Shown piece after piece: positions 25,741 through 33,505 of a stretch of 64,000 nt of DNA (position 1 is the first letter of the stretch; the number at the start of each line of letters is the position of its first letter). The notes beneath the pieces were generated by a model. That model saw only the letters and a list, made by a program, of their open reading frames with translations. It had not been told where the DNA came from and did no database searches. The DNA comes from Fibrobacter succinogenes (GTDB taxonomy: Bacteria; Fibrobacterota; Fibrobacteria; Fibrobacterales; Fibrobacteraceae). The translations under genes and the position numbers were made by a program. Location: assembly GCA_902762305.1 (NCBI GenBank), contig CACWNW010000006.1:1-64000 (forward strand), read 5' to 3'.

Positions 25741-26280
25741 ATGGCAGAAGAACAAATTGACATTCTGAATCCTGACGGCACCCCTGCGGGCTATTCCTGC
25801 GGGCGCACGCGCGTGCATGCGGAAGGCCTGTGGCACCGCACCATTCACGTATGGGCGTTCAACAGCGAAGGGAAAATACTGTTCCAGCTGCGGGCCCGCG
25901 TGAAGGAAAACAATCCCGGCCTTTTGGACACGAGCTGCGCGGGGCATATTTCTGCCGGCGATACGAGCATCAACGCCGCCGTGCGCGAACTGCGCGAGGA
26001 ACTGGGCGTCAAGAAGAGTCCGCGCGACCTCGAATACCTATTCGAGGTCAAGTACGCGTGCGTACTTAACGGCGGCTCCTACATCGATAACGAGTATTAC
26101 GACGTGTACAGGGTGACGCTTAGCGATGAAGAGGCCCGCTCTCTCGTACCGCAGCCCGGCGAAGTCGACAGTTTCGTCTGGATGACACGCGATGAATTTT
26201 TCGCGAAGCACAAGCTGCATCCCGAAAAGTTCGTGGAGCATCCGGAAGATTTTCAATGGCTTATGGAGAATGCCCGATGA
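25741..26280 (+). CDS. Nudix hydrolase, isopentenyl-diphosphate isomerase-like branch
   Basis: A 179-residue Nudix protein. The Nudix box runs G-H-I-S-A-G-D to R-E-L-R-E-E-L-G-V (about residues 67-89); the first Glu of the G-x5-E pattern is Asp here, while the metal-binding R-E-x-x-E-E core is intact. The opening (D-I-L-N-x-D-G, then V-H-A-E-G-L-W-H-R-T-I-H-V-W) matches the YfcD/IPP isomerase-like subgroup. Substrate unknown. Its stop overlaps the patatin start by four bases (ATGA). Confidence 0.87.
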   Translation: MAEEQIDILNPDGTPAGYSCGRTRVHAEGLWHRTIHVWAFNSEGKILFQLRARVKENNPGLLDTSCAGHISAGDTSINAAVRELREELGVKKSPRDLEYLFEVKYACVLNGGSYIDNEYYDVYRVTLSDEEARSLVPQPGEVDSFVWMTRDEFFAKHKLHPEKFVEHPEDFQWLMENAR

Positions 26281-27146
26281 CGATGTACAAGAATGTGGCC
26301 CTCGTACTTGAAGGTGGCGGAATGCTCGGTGCCTACCTGTCGGGCGTGCTCGACGTGATGCTCGATAATGGACTCAAGTTCGGCGGCTATGCCGGAACGT
26401 CGGCGGGCGCCACGCACCTGTGCAACTACCTCTCCGAACAGCGCGATAGGAACAGGCGTGTCGACGTTATCCATTCGGCGAGCAAGCGCTACATGGGATG
26501 GGGCAACCTCATCCGCACCGGCGATTTCTTTGAAGTCGATTACTGTTACAGGCAGATTCCCTACGTTATCGACCCGTTCGATTTCGAGAAGTTCCGTGAG
26601 AACGCCGCTCAGTCCGATTTCTATGCCACTGCAACGAATCTGGAAACGGGCGAGGGCGCCTACTTGCTGACCCGCGAACTTGACACGCCCGAAGGCATGG
26701 ACAGGATCCGTGCCTCGGCATCGCTCCCGCTGCTGAGCCATATCGTGGAAGTCGACGGCATGAAGCTTGTGGACGGCGGTACCGCCGACAGCATCCCGTT
26801 CGAAATTATGGCGAAGAAGGGCTTCGAAAAACAGGTCGTCATCGTGACGCGCCCCGAGGGTTATGTCAAGGGACCGAATTCGCTGATTCCCCTGTTCAGG
26901 CTAATCTATCGCAAGTATCCGAAGTTTGTCGAGGCCTCGAAGAACCGCCATATCCGTTACAACCAGTGTTTGAAAACGCTTGACGAATGGTGCAAGCGCG
27001 GGACTACGTTCCGAATCCGCCCCAGTGCGCAGTTGAATGTCGCGCGCCTCGAGAAGGACAAGTCCAAGCTCGCGCGCCTCTACGACCTCGGTGTAAAGGA
27101 CGCTACCGCGATCATGCCGGAGTTGATAAAGTTCCTGGAGAAGTAA
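26277..27146 (+). CDS. Patatin-like phospholipase (RssA/YjjU type)
   Basis: A 289-residue patatin with the oxyanion G-G-G-M-L-G-A-Y near 12, nucleophile elbow G-T-S-A-G near 39, and the catalytic Asp in V-D-G-G-T near 163. Patatins hydrolyse acyl esters of phospholipids in the cytoplasm or at membranes. ATG 26277 overlaps the Nudix stop; the frame is open to 26256 but that start would lie deeper inside the Nudix gene. GGAG near the 3' end may serve the following small gene. Confidence 0.88.
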   Translation: MTMYKNVALVLEGGGMLGAYLSGVLDVMLDNGLKFGGYAGTSAGATHLCNYLSEQRDRNRRVDVIHSASKRYMGWGNLIRTGDFFEVDYCYRQIPYVIDPFDFEKFRENAAQSDFYATATNLETGEGAYLLTRELDTPEGMDRIRASASLPLLSHIVEVDGMKLVDGGTADSIPFEIMAKKGFEKQVVIVTRPEGYVKGPNSLIPLFRLIYRKYPKFVEASKNRHIRYNQCLKTLDEWCKRGTTFRIRPSAQLNVARLEKDKSKLARLYDLGVKDATAIMPELIKFLEK

Positions 27147-27147
27147 G

Positions 27148-27387
27148 GTGTCGAAGGCAATAAACGGTCACAGGTACCGCCACTATAAAAAGGAGTCGAT
27201 GGTCTATACCGTCGTCGAGTCGAACGCTCTGGATTGCGAGTCGGTGGAACCGCTTGTCGTTTATCGCAGCGAATACGAGACGCCCGACCATCCGAAGGGA
27301 ACGCTCTGGGTACGCGCCCGCGAAGATTTCGAAAGCAAGGTGACGCTCGCCGACGGCACCGTCGTCGACCGCTTTACAGAAATTTAG
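27148..27387 (+). CDS. DUF1653-family small protein
   Basis: A 79-residue protein starting at GTG, one base after the patatin stop, with GGAG seven bases upstream. The pattern Y-R-H-Y-K, then E-P-L-V-V-Y-R-S-E-Y, L-W-V-R and a final F matches DUF1653, a short beta-rich family of unknown function. It is presumably cotranscribed with the Nudix and patatin genes. Confidence 0.78.
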   Translation: MSKAINGHRYRHYKKESMVYTVVESNALDCESVEPLVVYRSEYETPDHPKGTLWVRAREDFESKVTLADGTVVDRFTEI

Positions 27388-27402
27388 TTCGCAGCTTTGA
27401 AA

Positions 27403-27879
27403 ATGCGTAATTTGAAGAAGGATATTTTTTTCATCTTGCTGTTCTGTCTGTTTGTCCATGCAGAACAGTCGGATTTGTATTCGTTCTATTACAAGGGTGA
27501 ACGGATAGAAGTTTGCCAAAAGGGATGTCAGGTAAAATACGAAAAAAAGTACGATGGTGTAGTTCTTCGCCATGAAGGGACTTCCGTGTATTTAATAGGC
27601 TATGGTGGTGATGTTGTAGGGTTCTTGTATGACTCCGGCTTCCGACTAGATAGAATGAGTGTGAATAATGAGTTTGTGGATGGTACGATGGTGAAGACGA
27701 AGAATTATACATACAAACTAAACGAGTTGTATGCGACAATTATGGATTATAATATATACCTTCAGCATGGCTTCTTTTTTGGTAATATACCTCCAGATTT
27801 TATGGAAGAATTGAAAAAGGACAAAAAGAAAATTATTTTCACGATAGCCCCAAGAAAGGTTATCAAGACTGTAAAATAA
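27403..27879 (+). CDS. Secreted protein of unknown function, AT-rich
   Basis: The 158-residue product has a signal peptide (M-R-N-L-K-K-D-I-F-F-I-L-L-F-C-L-F-V-H-A), then a short beta-rich domain with two nearby Cys (V-C-Q-K-G-C). No family recognised. A TTG two codons earlier is open, but ATG is preferred. Base composition is more AT-rich than its neighbours. An AGAAGGAG site directly follows for the next gene. Confidence 0.6.
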   Translation: MRNLKKDIFFILLFCLFVHAEQSDLYSFYYKGERIEVCQKGCQVKYEKKYDGVVLRHEGTSVYLIGYGGDVVGFLYDSGFRLDRMSVNNEFVDGTMVKTKNYTYKLNELYATIMDYNIYLQHGFFFGNIPPDFMEELKKDKKKIIFTIAPRKVIKTVK

Positions 27880-27892
27880 GAAGGAGAAACAA

Positions 27893-28900
27893 ATGAATTT
27901 CAAGAAGTTTTCTACAGCCACTGTGGCACTTGCCTTCGGGATTGCACTTGTCGCATGTGACGACAGTTCCAGCGGCCCGCAAAACGATCCCGTGCCTGCA
28001 AGTTCCGGCGACATTGCTGACCCGCAGTCGTCTTCTTTGGTGGACCCGCTTTCTAGCGATGCGGGCACAACGCTCAGCTCCAGCAGCGCGAACGTTACGC
28101 GCCCGAATTCCAGCAGTGCCGAATGTTTCAAGGAAGGTATGGCGAACATTACCGTGCGCAATATGGAGCGTAAATCGATTTCTTGCCCGAACAGCAAGAC
28201 GATATACGATTACGACTTGCAGATTTTCTACAAGTGCGTCGGTGATGCGCTTATCGAGACCGACATGGCTCCTTGCGTAAGCGACGTTCCCGAATCCAGT
28301 TCATCTGCCGTCACGCCGAAATCGAGTGGCGGCGAGACAGGCGTGTCCAGTAGCGGAACTTCTGCAGAATACGGCACGCTCCTGGATTCCCGCGACGGCA
28401 AGAGCTACAAGACCGTCGTTATCGGCGGCAAGACATGGATGGCTGAGAACTTGAACTTTGCGACGGATTCCAGCTTCTGCTACGACGACACTCCTGCGAA
28501 CTGCACGAAGTATGGCCGCCTCTACCAGGAATCCGATGCCGTGAAGGCATGCCCCGAAGGCTGGCGCATTCCGACTGCAGACGACTGGATGGAACTGCGC
28601 AATACCGCGGAATCCGAATGGTCGAACGACCTGAGGTCTATCCTTGAAGATGAGGAAACCTGGGAAATCAATCCCATGATAGACCCCGTGCCCATGAACC
28701 TCATCGGGTTTGCCGCCCGCGCGGGAGGTTACCGCGCCAAGACCGGACAGTACGACGGTGAAGGTACCAAGGCCTACTTCTGGGGTGAAAGTAATATGAA
28801 CTATTACGCATGGATTCTCTCGAAGCAGTATGAGTTGGACAAGGAATCGATAATGCGCGGATACTTCGCCTATTCCGTGCGTTGCGTACAAGCTAATTAA
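27893..28900 (+). CDS. Lipoprotein with Fibrobacter major paralogous (FISUMP) domain
   Basis: A 335-residue lipoprotein: signal ending L-V-A-C near 22, then C-D-D-S-S-S and Ser-rich linkers. The C-terminal domain (about 160-335) has the FISUMP hallmarks: L-L-D-S-R-D-G-K-S-Y-K-T-V-V-I-G, T-W-M-A-E-N-L-N, G-R-L-Y, C-P-E-G-W-R-I-P-T-x-x-D-W, and a closing Y-S-V-R-C-V. This family is the most informative taxonomic marker here. It is related to the FGE/SUMF C-type lectin fold, and its function is unknown. AAGGAG lies upstream of the ATG. Confidence 0.92.
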   Translation: MNFKKFSTATVALAFGIALVACDDSSSGPQNDPVPASSGDIADPQSSSLVDPLSSDAGTTLSSSSANVTRPNSSSAECFKEGMANITVRNMERKSISCPNSKTIYDYDLQIFYKCVGDALIETDMAPCVSDVPESSSSAVTPKSSGGETGVSSSGTSAEYGTLLDSRDGKSYKTVVIGGKTWMAENLNFATDSSFCYDDTPANCTKYGRLYQESDAVKACPEGWRIPTADDWMELRNTAESEWSNDLRSILEDEETWEINPMIDPVPMNLIGFAARAGGYRAKTGQYDGEGTKAYFWGESNMNYYAWILSKQYELDKESIMRGYFAYSVRCVQAN

Positions 28901-28944
28901 CACGCGAAAAGTGCAGTTTGCACCCGCTGCAATGTGAGGTTATC

Positions 28945-29292
28945 ATGAGTCTGGAAGAAGAACGCTTTCGTGAATTGCAGCGCAAGGACAAGGAACATGA
29001 TGCGCGTCTGGACCTGCAGGCAAAAAAGGACGACGAGCACGATACCCGCATAGATGCGCTCTACAGCAAGGGGCATGAGCAGGAATTCAAGCTCAAGGCT
29101 CAGGTGGCGAAAGATGCGGAACACGATTTCCGGCTGAATTCCGTCGACTCGAAGAACGAGGAACAGGATTCGGAACTGCGCCGCCAGCGCATGAAGGATA
29201 CCGAACACGACCAGCGGATTTCGCGCCTGGAAACGCTATGCGCCGAATTGCTGGCCCGCGTCGAGGCCCTGGAAGCCAAGCAGAAAAACTGA
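28945..29292 (+). CDS. Coiled-coil protein with six 14-residue repeats
   Basis: A 115-residue soluble, highly charged protein. From about residue 14 it contains six head-to-tail 14-residue units whose first half reads K-[DGN]-x-E-[HQ]-[DE]-x-[RKE]-[LI]: starting KDKEHDARL, KDDEHDTRI, KGHEQEFKL, KDAEHDFRL, KNEEQDSEL and KDTEHDQRI. A Leu-rich end follows. Two heptads per unit predict a long coiled coil. No signal or membrane segment. ATG 28945 has GAGG upstream; a TTG at 28918 is open but less likely. Five bases separate its stop from the convergent exporter. Confidence 0.75.
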   Translation: MSLEEERFRELQRKDKEHDARLDLQAKKDDEHDTRIDALYSKGHEQEFKLKAQVAKDAEHDFRLNSVDSKNEEQDSELRRQRMKDTEHDQRISRLETLCAELLARVEALEAKQKN

Positions 29293-29297
29293 CGGGA

Positions 29298-30221
29298 TTA
29301 TTTTCGCCGGAATTCGGCCAGGACCATTCCCGCGATAATCGCGGCTGCACCCGCGATGGCGACGGGCGTGATGCGTTCACCGAGTGCGATGACCGCGGTA
29401 ATCATCGTTACCATGGGGAGGGCGTAGCCGTAGTTGCTCGCGAGTACCGTGCCGAGCTGTTTTAGCACCTTGTTCCAGACAAGATAGCCGAACAGCGACG
29501 AGAATACCGTAAGGCACAGGAAGTTGAGCGCGACGACCGGTTCCATGAAATTCTGCCACGGGATATCGAGCGCCTTCGATGTGTTGCCGCCCGCCTCGAC
29601 GAACAGCGCGGGGATAGACGTGAGCGTCCCGTAAAAGAACATCCTGCGCGTGATAAAGAGCGTGTTGTACTTGCCGTTCAGCTGTTTGACGATGAGCGAG
29701 TATGCCGCCCACATGAGCCCGGCGCAACAGGCGAGGAGGTCGCCTGCGGGCGAAAGCTGCAATATGAACTTGCCGTTCAGGACCACGAGTACCATCCCGA
29801 CAAACGTAATCAGGCACCCGAGAACCTGGCGCTTGCTGAGCCGCTCGCTCTTGTAGATGAGTCCGCCGAGAATCATGATGAGCAGCGGGTTCGTGCAGAC
29901 GATGAGGGCGACGTTGCTCGACGGAGAAAGCGAGAGCGCCGTGTTCTCCGTCCAGAAGTAGAGCGTGCATCCGGTGATGCCGCAGATGAACATGATGAGT
30001 TCGTGCTTCCAGTTTTCGCAGCGGAACCTGCTGTGCGAAGCCGCGAGGAGTATCAGGTAGGTGACCGCGAACCGCAGCGTGAAAATCTGTACCGCGCTGA
30101 AACCGTGATTCAGCAACACCTTCGTGCTCACGAAGCTCGTTCCCCAGAACGCAATCGTCGTGATGGCGAGGATATGCCAGAGGGCGCCGCCCTGCCGGCT
30201 TGTGGTTACGGGCAGGCTCAT
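29298..30221 (-). CDS. EamA (DMT superfamily) transporter
   Basis: A 307-residue protein with ten predicted membrane segments in two EamA repeats. The pattern A-F-W-G-T-S-F-V-S-T-K, the E-N-T-A-L near 81 and the second repeat A-G-L-M-W-A-A-Y-S near 166 fit drug/metabolite exporters (RhaT/YdcZ-like). Substrate unknown. Its ATG overlaps the stop of the upstream gene by four bases. Confidence 0.87.
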   Translation of the reverse strand: MSLPVTTSRQGGALWHILAITTIAFWGTSFVSTKVLLNHGFSAVQIFTLRFAVTYLILLAASHSRFRCENWKHELIMFICGITGCTLYFWTENTALSLSPSSNVALIVCTNPLLIMILGGLIYKSERLSKRQVLGCLITFVGMVLVVLNGKFILQLSPAGDLLACCAGLMWAAYSLIVKQLNGKYNTLFITRRMFFYGTLTSIPALFVEAGGNTSKALDIPWQNFMEPVVALNFLCLTVFSSLFGYLVWNKVLKQLGTVLASNYGYALPMVTMITAVIALGERITPVAIAGAAAIIAGMVLAEFRRK

Positions 30222-31273
30222 TCAGGTGTTGCCAGCAGGTGGTCTAGGAATATTTTCTGGGCATTCGTGTCGTAGACGACAACATCGAAGAGGTTGCCGT
30301 CGATTCCGGTCCTGGATTCTACCATGAGGCCTGCGCCATCGCCCTTCGCGGTGGGGAGGAATGCGACCTTGCCGTCGTTGAGCTTGCGCATTTCGAGGTA
30401 GCCTTCTTTGGCGTACCAGTCACGGATTACCTTGTAGTAAATGCGCTCCATGTTCGATGCCGGATCGATAAGCGCGTTCAGGCGCCTCGCGATTTCGCTT
30501 ACGGGCACGGGGGTCACGTCGGTGGGGTAGTTCGCAATCTGTTCGGCGGTCAGGTGGAACTTCGGGCGTTCCTGGCGCGCGGGCTTTTCGCCTTCTTGTT
30601 CGTCTGCGCCGGAGGCCTTCTCGTTCCTGTTCGCGAATCGCTCGTTTGCAAGTGCGACGCATTTCTGGATGTTGTCCAGGATGTACTGCTGGGCCTTCTG
30701 CCAGCACTGCGTGAACACGTTGTGGTGCCCGCGGATGTCGCCTTCCGTCTTCTCGAAGCCGAAGCTTTCTCCGTGAGGCGTCGGGAGGTTCGCTTCCTTC
30801 CCGTCTTCGGTGGCCTGCCTCGAAAGGATGCCTTCCTGCACGAGGAAGTTCGCTACGTCGGCATAGAGCAGGTGGTTCATGTACACGTCGCGCGGGAGCA
30901 GCTCGTTGATGTTGCGCACCATGCGGGAAATGGATACGGGATAGTCGAAGAAGCGGTAGCGCGAAAGCATCTCGCTGTCGATTGCGAGCGGGACCATCTG
31001 CGCCTTGGCTGCTTTCTTCTCGGCCTTTTCGGATTTTTCGGGTTTGCCGACCTTCGCAGTAGTCGCGGCCTGGGTGCTGTCTTGCCCGGCAATGTCGCTG
31101 TGGTCCAACTGCTTCTGCAAAAGCGATGCCACGTAAGCGAGGCACTTGCTGATCCGTTCCTGCTTGCAGGCGTCCCCTTCGGGCAAAAGCTCGCCGGTCA
31201 GCGGGTTCACTCCGCAAGAAAGTTTTCTAAGGTAAGTCTCGGCTCTCTCGATAATCGCATTTTCAGATGGCAT
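30218..31273 (-). CDS. Cytoplasmic protein with a duplicated winged-helix-like module
   Basis: A 351-residue protein without a recognised family. An N-terminal helical part contains G-V-N-P-L-T-G-E-L-L-P-E. Two similar stretches of about 70 residues (about 110-180 and 260-330) start P-V-S-I-S-R-M-V-R-N-I-N and P-V-P-V-S-E-I-A-R-R-L-N, then share a hydrophobic helix, E-G-[IY]-L, a basic loop, L-P-T-[PA] and end G-D-I-R-G or G-I-D-G. A Lys/Glu-rich linker lies between. The shape suggests DNA or RNA binding, but this is inference. AGGGG precedes ATG 31273; a longer open frame to 31351 runs through the promoter. Confidence 0.6.
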   Translation of the reverse strand: MPSENAIIERAETYLRKLSCGVNPLTGELLPEGDACKQERISKCLAYVASLLQKQLDHSDIAGQDSTQAATTAKVGKPEKSEKAEKKAAKAQMVPLAIDSEMLSRYRFFDYPVSISRMVRNINELLPRDVYMNHLLYADVANFLVQEGILSRQATEDGKEANLPTPHGESFGFEKTEGDIRGHHNVFTQCWQKAQQYILDNIQKCVALANERFANRNEKASGADEQEGEKPARQERPKFHLTAEQIANYPTDVTPVPVSEIARRLNALIDPASNMERIYYKVIRDWYAKEGYLEMRKLNDGKVAFLPTAKGDGAGLMVESRTGIDGNLFDVVVYDTNAQKIFLDHLLATPE

Positions 31274-31297
31274 CAGTAAATCCCCTTTTTTGTAACA

Positions 31298-31303
31298 AAT
31301 ATA
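31298..31303 (-). promoter_or_regulatory. -10 box for the 31273 gene
   Basis: TATATT on the minus strand, about 24 bases before ATG 31273; a Shine-Dalgarno is present. Here the mRNA would have an ordinary leader. Confidence 0.4.
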
Positions 31304-31328
31304 AAGATAGAAAAAAAGGATGGTGTAC

Positions 31329-31610
31329 TCACATGCCGAAAATATCGGCATGCGTTCCCGTATCTACCAATGTCAATGTGAGGATGCCTTGATTTTTTCG
31401 GTAGCATAGCAACCAGTTTGGTCTGATATGCAGTTCCCGTGTACCGCTGAATTGTCCAGACAATTCGTGGTCATGGAATTTTTCGTCAAGCGTTTCGTCC
31501 TTGCGGAGTTTCTCGACAACATCCTTGAGTTCTTGTATCGGAAGTCCTCGCTTTTTACAAAGTTTATAGAACTTCTTGAATTTGTTGGTCCAAATAACTT
31601 CGTAAATCAT
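31329..31610 (-). CDS. yafQ: YafQ-type mRNA interferase toxin
   Basis: A 93-residue RelE/ParE superfamily toxin. The pattern K-F-K-K-x-Y-K-L, then D-E-K-F-x-D-H-E-L-S-G, F-x-G-T-R-E-L-H-I-R-P-N-W-L-L-C-Y-R matches YafQ. The catalytic His/Asp region is present (D-H in the centre; H and D in the last ten residues, T-H-A-D-I-F). It cuts mRNA on the ribosome and is neutralised by DinJ. It overlaps the antitoxin gene by four bases. Confidence 0.9.
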   Translation of the reverse strand: MIYEVIWTNKFKKFYKLCKKRGLPIQELKDVVEKLRKDETLDEKFHDHELSGQFSGTRELHIRPNWLLCYRKNQGILTLTLVDTGTHADIFGM

Positions 31611-31879
31611 TTATCGAGATCCGCCCACATTTCGTCCATGTCCGTGTAGCGCTTGGTGTTCGGATTGGCTTCCAGTTGTTTTGCTTCCTCAATCGCCTCC
31701 ATCAGCTCCTTGGAATACTGCGGATACTCCACCTTGAAGGGGAGCCCGCGGTGCAGCACGACCTGCCTCAGGAACATGGAAACCGCCTGCGACATGGATA
31801 GGCCCAGCCCCTCCAGGAGCTTGGTTGCCTGGTCGTTGAGTTCGGAATCGATTCGGAAGTTCTTTGCAACGGTACTCAT
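31607..31879 (-). CDS. dinJ: DinJ/RelB-type antitoxin
   Basis: A 90-residue ribbon-helix-helix antitoxin: A-K-N-F-R-I-D-S-E-L-N-D-Q-A near 5 and L-G-L-S-M-S-Q-A-V-S-M-F-L near 27, typical of DinJ. The C-terminal part wraps the toxin. The frame is open to 31939, but that start lies upstream of the promoter. ATG 31879 has a promoter placed so that transcription would begin at the start codon. TGCAAG motifs overlap the -35 and are the likely autoregulatory operator. Confidence 0.9.
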   Translation of the reverse strand: MSTVAKNFRIDSELNDQATKLLEGLGLSMSQAVSMFLRQVVLHRGLPFKVEYPQYSKELMEAIEEAKQLEANPNTKRYTDMDEMWADLDK

Positions 31880-31886
31880 GCCATTA

Positions 31887-31915
31887 AATATACCTCTGTC
31901 TGCAAGTATATGCAA
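31887..31915 (-). promoter_or_regulatory. dinJ-yafQ promoter
   Basis: TTGCAT (31915-31910), 17 bases, TATATT (31892-31887), then seven bases to ATG 31879. This gives the clearest -35 among the predicted leaderless genes. Confidence 0.7.
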
Positions 31916-31928
31916 GTGTTTGCTTGCA
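31901..31928. promoter_or_regulatory. Candidate DinJ operator
   Basis: TGCAAG at 31901 and 31911 and the inverted TGCTTGCA at 31921-31928, spaced about ten bases apart, overlap the -35 of dinJ. Spacing of one helical turn is expected for a ribbon-helix-helix repressor binding in tandem. Confidence 0.5.
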
Positions 31929-32100
31929 ATCTCTGTCATTTTGCGCTCTATTTTTTATTTTAGAACAAAAAAAAGACCGCCCCGCTTGCGCGGAATGCAA
32001 TCAACTAATACCACCGTTTCTGGTGCTGAATGCAATATACAAAACGCGATCGAGAAAAACAAACATTGCGAATGTTTATGCGAATATCTGCATAAGCGCA

Positions 32101-32128
32101 TTGACAAGATATAGCCTTTTTCTATATT
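32101..32128 (+). promoter_or_regulatory. Strong promoter for metY
   Basis: TTGACA (32101-32106), 16 bases, TATATT (32123-32128). The leader contains a GGCGAC/GTCGCC hairpin (about 32151-32166) and a second TATATT at 32175-32180. The whole 31940-32207 gap holds no gene. Confidence 0.75.
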
Positions 32129-32207
32129 TGCCTATCAAAGAAATAGGCTGGGCGACCCCGTGTCGCCTACTATTTATATTTGGTTTTGAATTTAACAAGA
32201 GGCAAAA

Positions 32208-33485
32208 ATGTCCAAGATCGAAACTCTTTGCATCCAGGGCGGTTGGCAGCCGAAGAACGGCGAACCGCGCGTTCTCCCCATCTACCAGAGCACCACTTTC
32301 AAGTACGAAACCACCAACGATATGGCGGACCTGTTCGACTTGAAGGCTTCCGGCTACTTCTACACGCGTCTGCAGAACCCGACCAACGACGCTGTCGCGA
32401 ACAAGATTGCCGCGCTCGAAGGTGGTGTCGCCGCGATGCTTACGAGCTCCGGTCAGGCTGCGAACTTCTACGCCGTCTTCAACATCTGCGAAGCTGGCGA
32501 CCACTTCATTAGCACGAGTGCCATTTACGGCGGCACGAGCAACCTCTTCTCCGTCACGATGAAGAAGCTCGGCATCGAATGCACGTTCGTGGACCAGGAC
32601 GCGAGCGACGAAGAAATCGAGAAGGCCTTCCGCCCGAACACCAAGTGCCTCTTCGGCGAAACGGTCGCCAACCCGGCCGGCAAGGTCTTGGACCTCAAGC
32701 GCTTCGCTGACATCGCCCACAAGCACGGCGTCCCGATGATTGTGGACAACACGTTTCCGACTCCGATTCTCTGCCGCCCGATTGAATTCGGCGTTGACAT
32801 CGTGACCCACTCCACGACCAAGTACATGGACGGTCACGCCATGGCAGTCGGTGGCTGCATCGTCGATAGCGGTAACTTCGATTGGGAAGCAAACCACGAC
32901 CGTTTCAAGGGCCTCACCGAACCGGATCCGAGCTACCACGGCCTCGCCTACACGAAGGCTTTCGGCAAGGGCGCTTTCATTACGAAGGCTACCGCACAGC
33001 TCATGCGCGACTTCGGTTCCATCCAGTCTCCGCAGAATGCGTTCCTCCTGAACGTTGGTCTCGAAACGCTTCACCTCCGCATGCCGCGCCACTGCGAAAA
33101 CGCTCTCGCCTGCGCCAAGTTCCTCAAGAACCACCCGAAGGTGGCTTGGGTCAACTACGCTGGCCTCGAAGGTGACAAGTACTACGAACTCGCTCAGAAG
33201 CAGTTCAAGGGCGGCCTCCCGTGCGGCGTCCTTACGTTCGGCATCAAGGGCGGTCGTGAAAAGTCCATCCAGTTCATGGACAGCCTCAAGATGATTTGCA
33301 TCGTGACCCACGTGGCCGACGCCCGCAGCTGCGTGCTGCACCCGGCAAGCCACACGCACCGTCAGCTCAGCGACGAACAGCTCATCGAAGCAGGCGTTGC
33401 TCCGGACCTGATCCGCTTCAGCGTGGGTATCGAGAACGTCGAAGACATCATCGCCGACCTCACGCAGGCCCTCGACAAGGTGTAA
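32208..33485 (+). CDS. metY: O-acetylhomoserine sulfhydrylase
   Basis: Makes homocysteine from O-acetyl-L-homoserine and sulfide with PLP. The 425-residue length and opening (L-C-I-Q-G-G-W-x-P, then Y-Q-S-T-T-F) match MetY rather than the shorter cystathionine enzymes. The PLP lysine is in H-S-T-T-K-Y near 205; S-S-G-Q-A near 83 and D-N-T-F near 182 bind cofactor. AGAGG is upstream of the ATG. With cysK it gives two sulfide-using routes. A GGCGC/GCGCC hairpin (33493-33506) follows but lacks a U-run. Confidence 0.94.
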   Translation: MSKIETLCIQGGWQPKNGEPRVLPIYQSTTFKYETTNDMADLFDLKASGYFYTRLQNPTNDAVANKIAALEGGVAAMLTSSGQAANFYAVFNICEAGDHFISTSAIYGGTSNLFSVTMKKLGIECTFVDQDASDEEIEKAFRPNTKCLFGETVANPAGKVLDLKRFADIAHKHGVPMIVDNTFPTPILCRPIEFGVDIVTHSTTKYMDGHAMAVGGCIVDSGNFDWEANHDRFKGLTEPDPSYHGLAYTKAFGKGAFITKATAQLMRDFGSIQSPQNAFLLNVGLETLHLRMPRHCENALACAKFLKNHPKVAWVNYAGLEGDKYYELAQKQFKGGLPCGVLTFGIKGGREKSIQFMDSLKMICIVTHVADARSCVLHPASHTHRQLSDEQLIEAGVAPDLIRFSVGIENVEDIIADLTQALDKV

Positions 33486-33505
33486 TTCGAACGGCGCGTA
33501 AGCGC

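Noticed and set aside
32129-32207. SAM riboswitch before metY
   Set aside because: The leader is under 80 bases and lacks the conserved SAM cores; only one GGCGAC hairpin is present.
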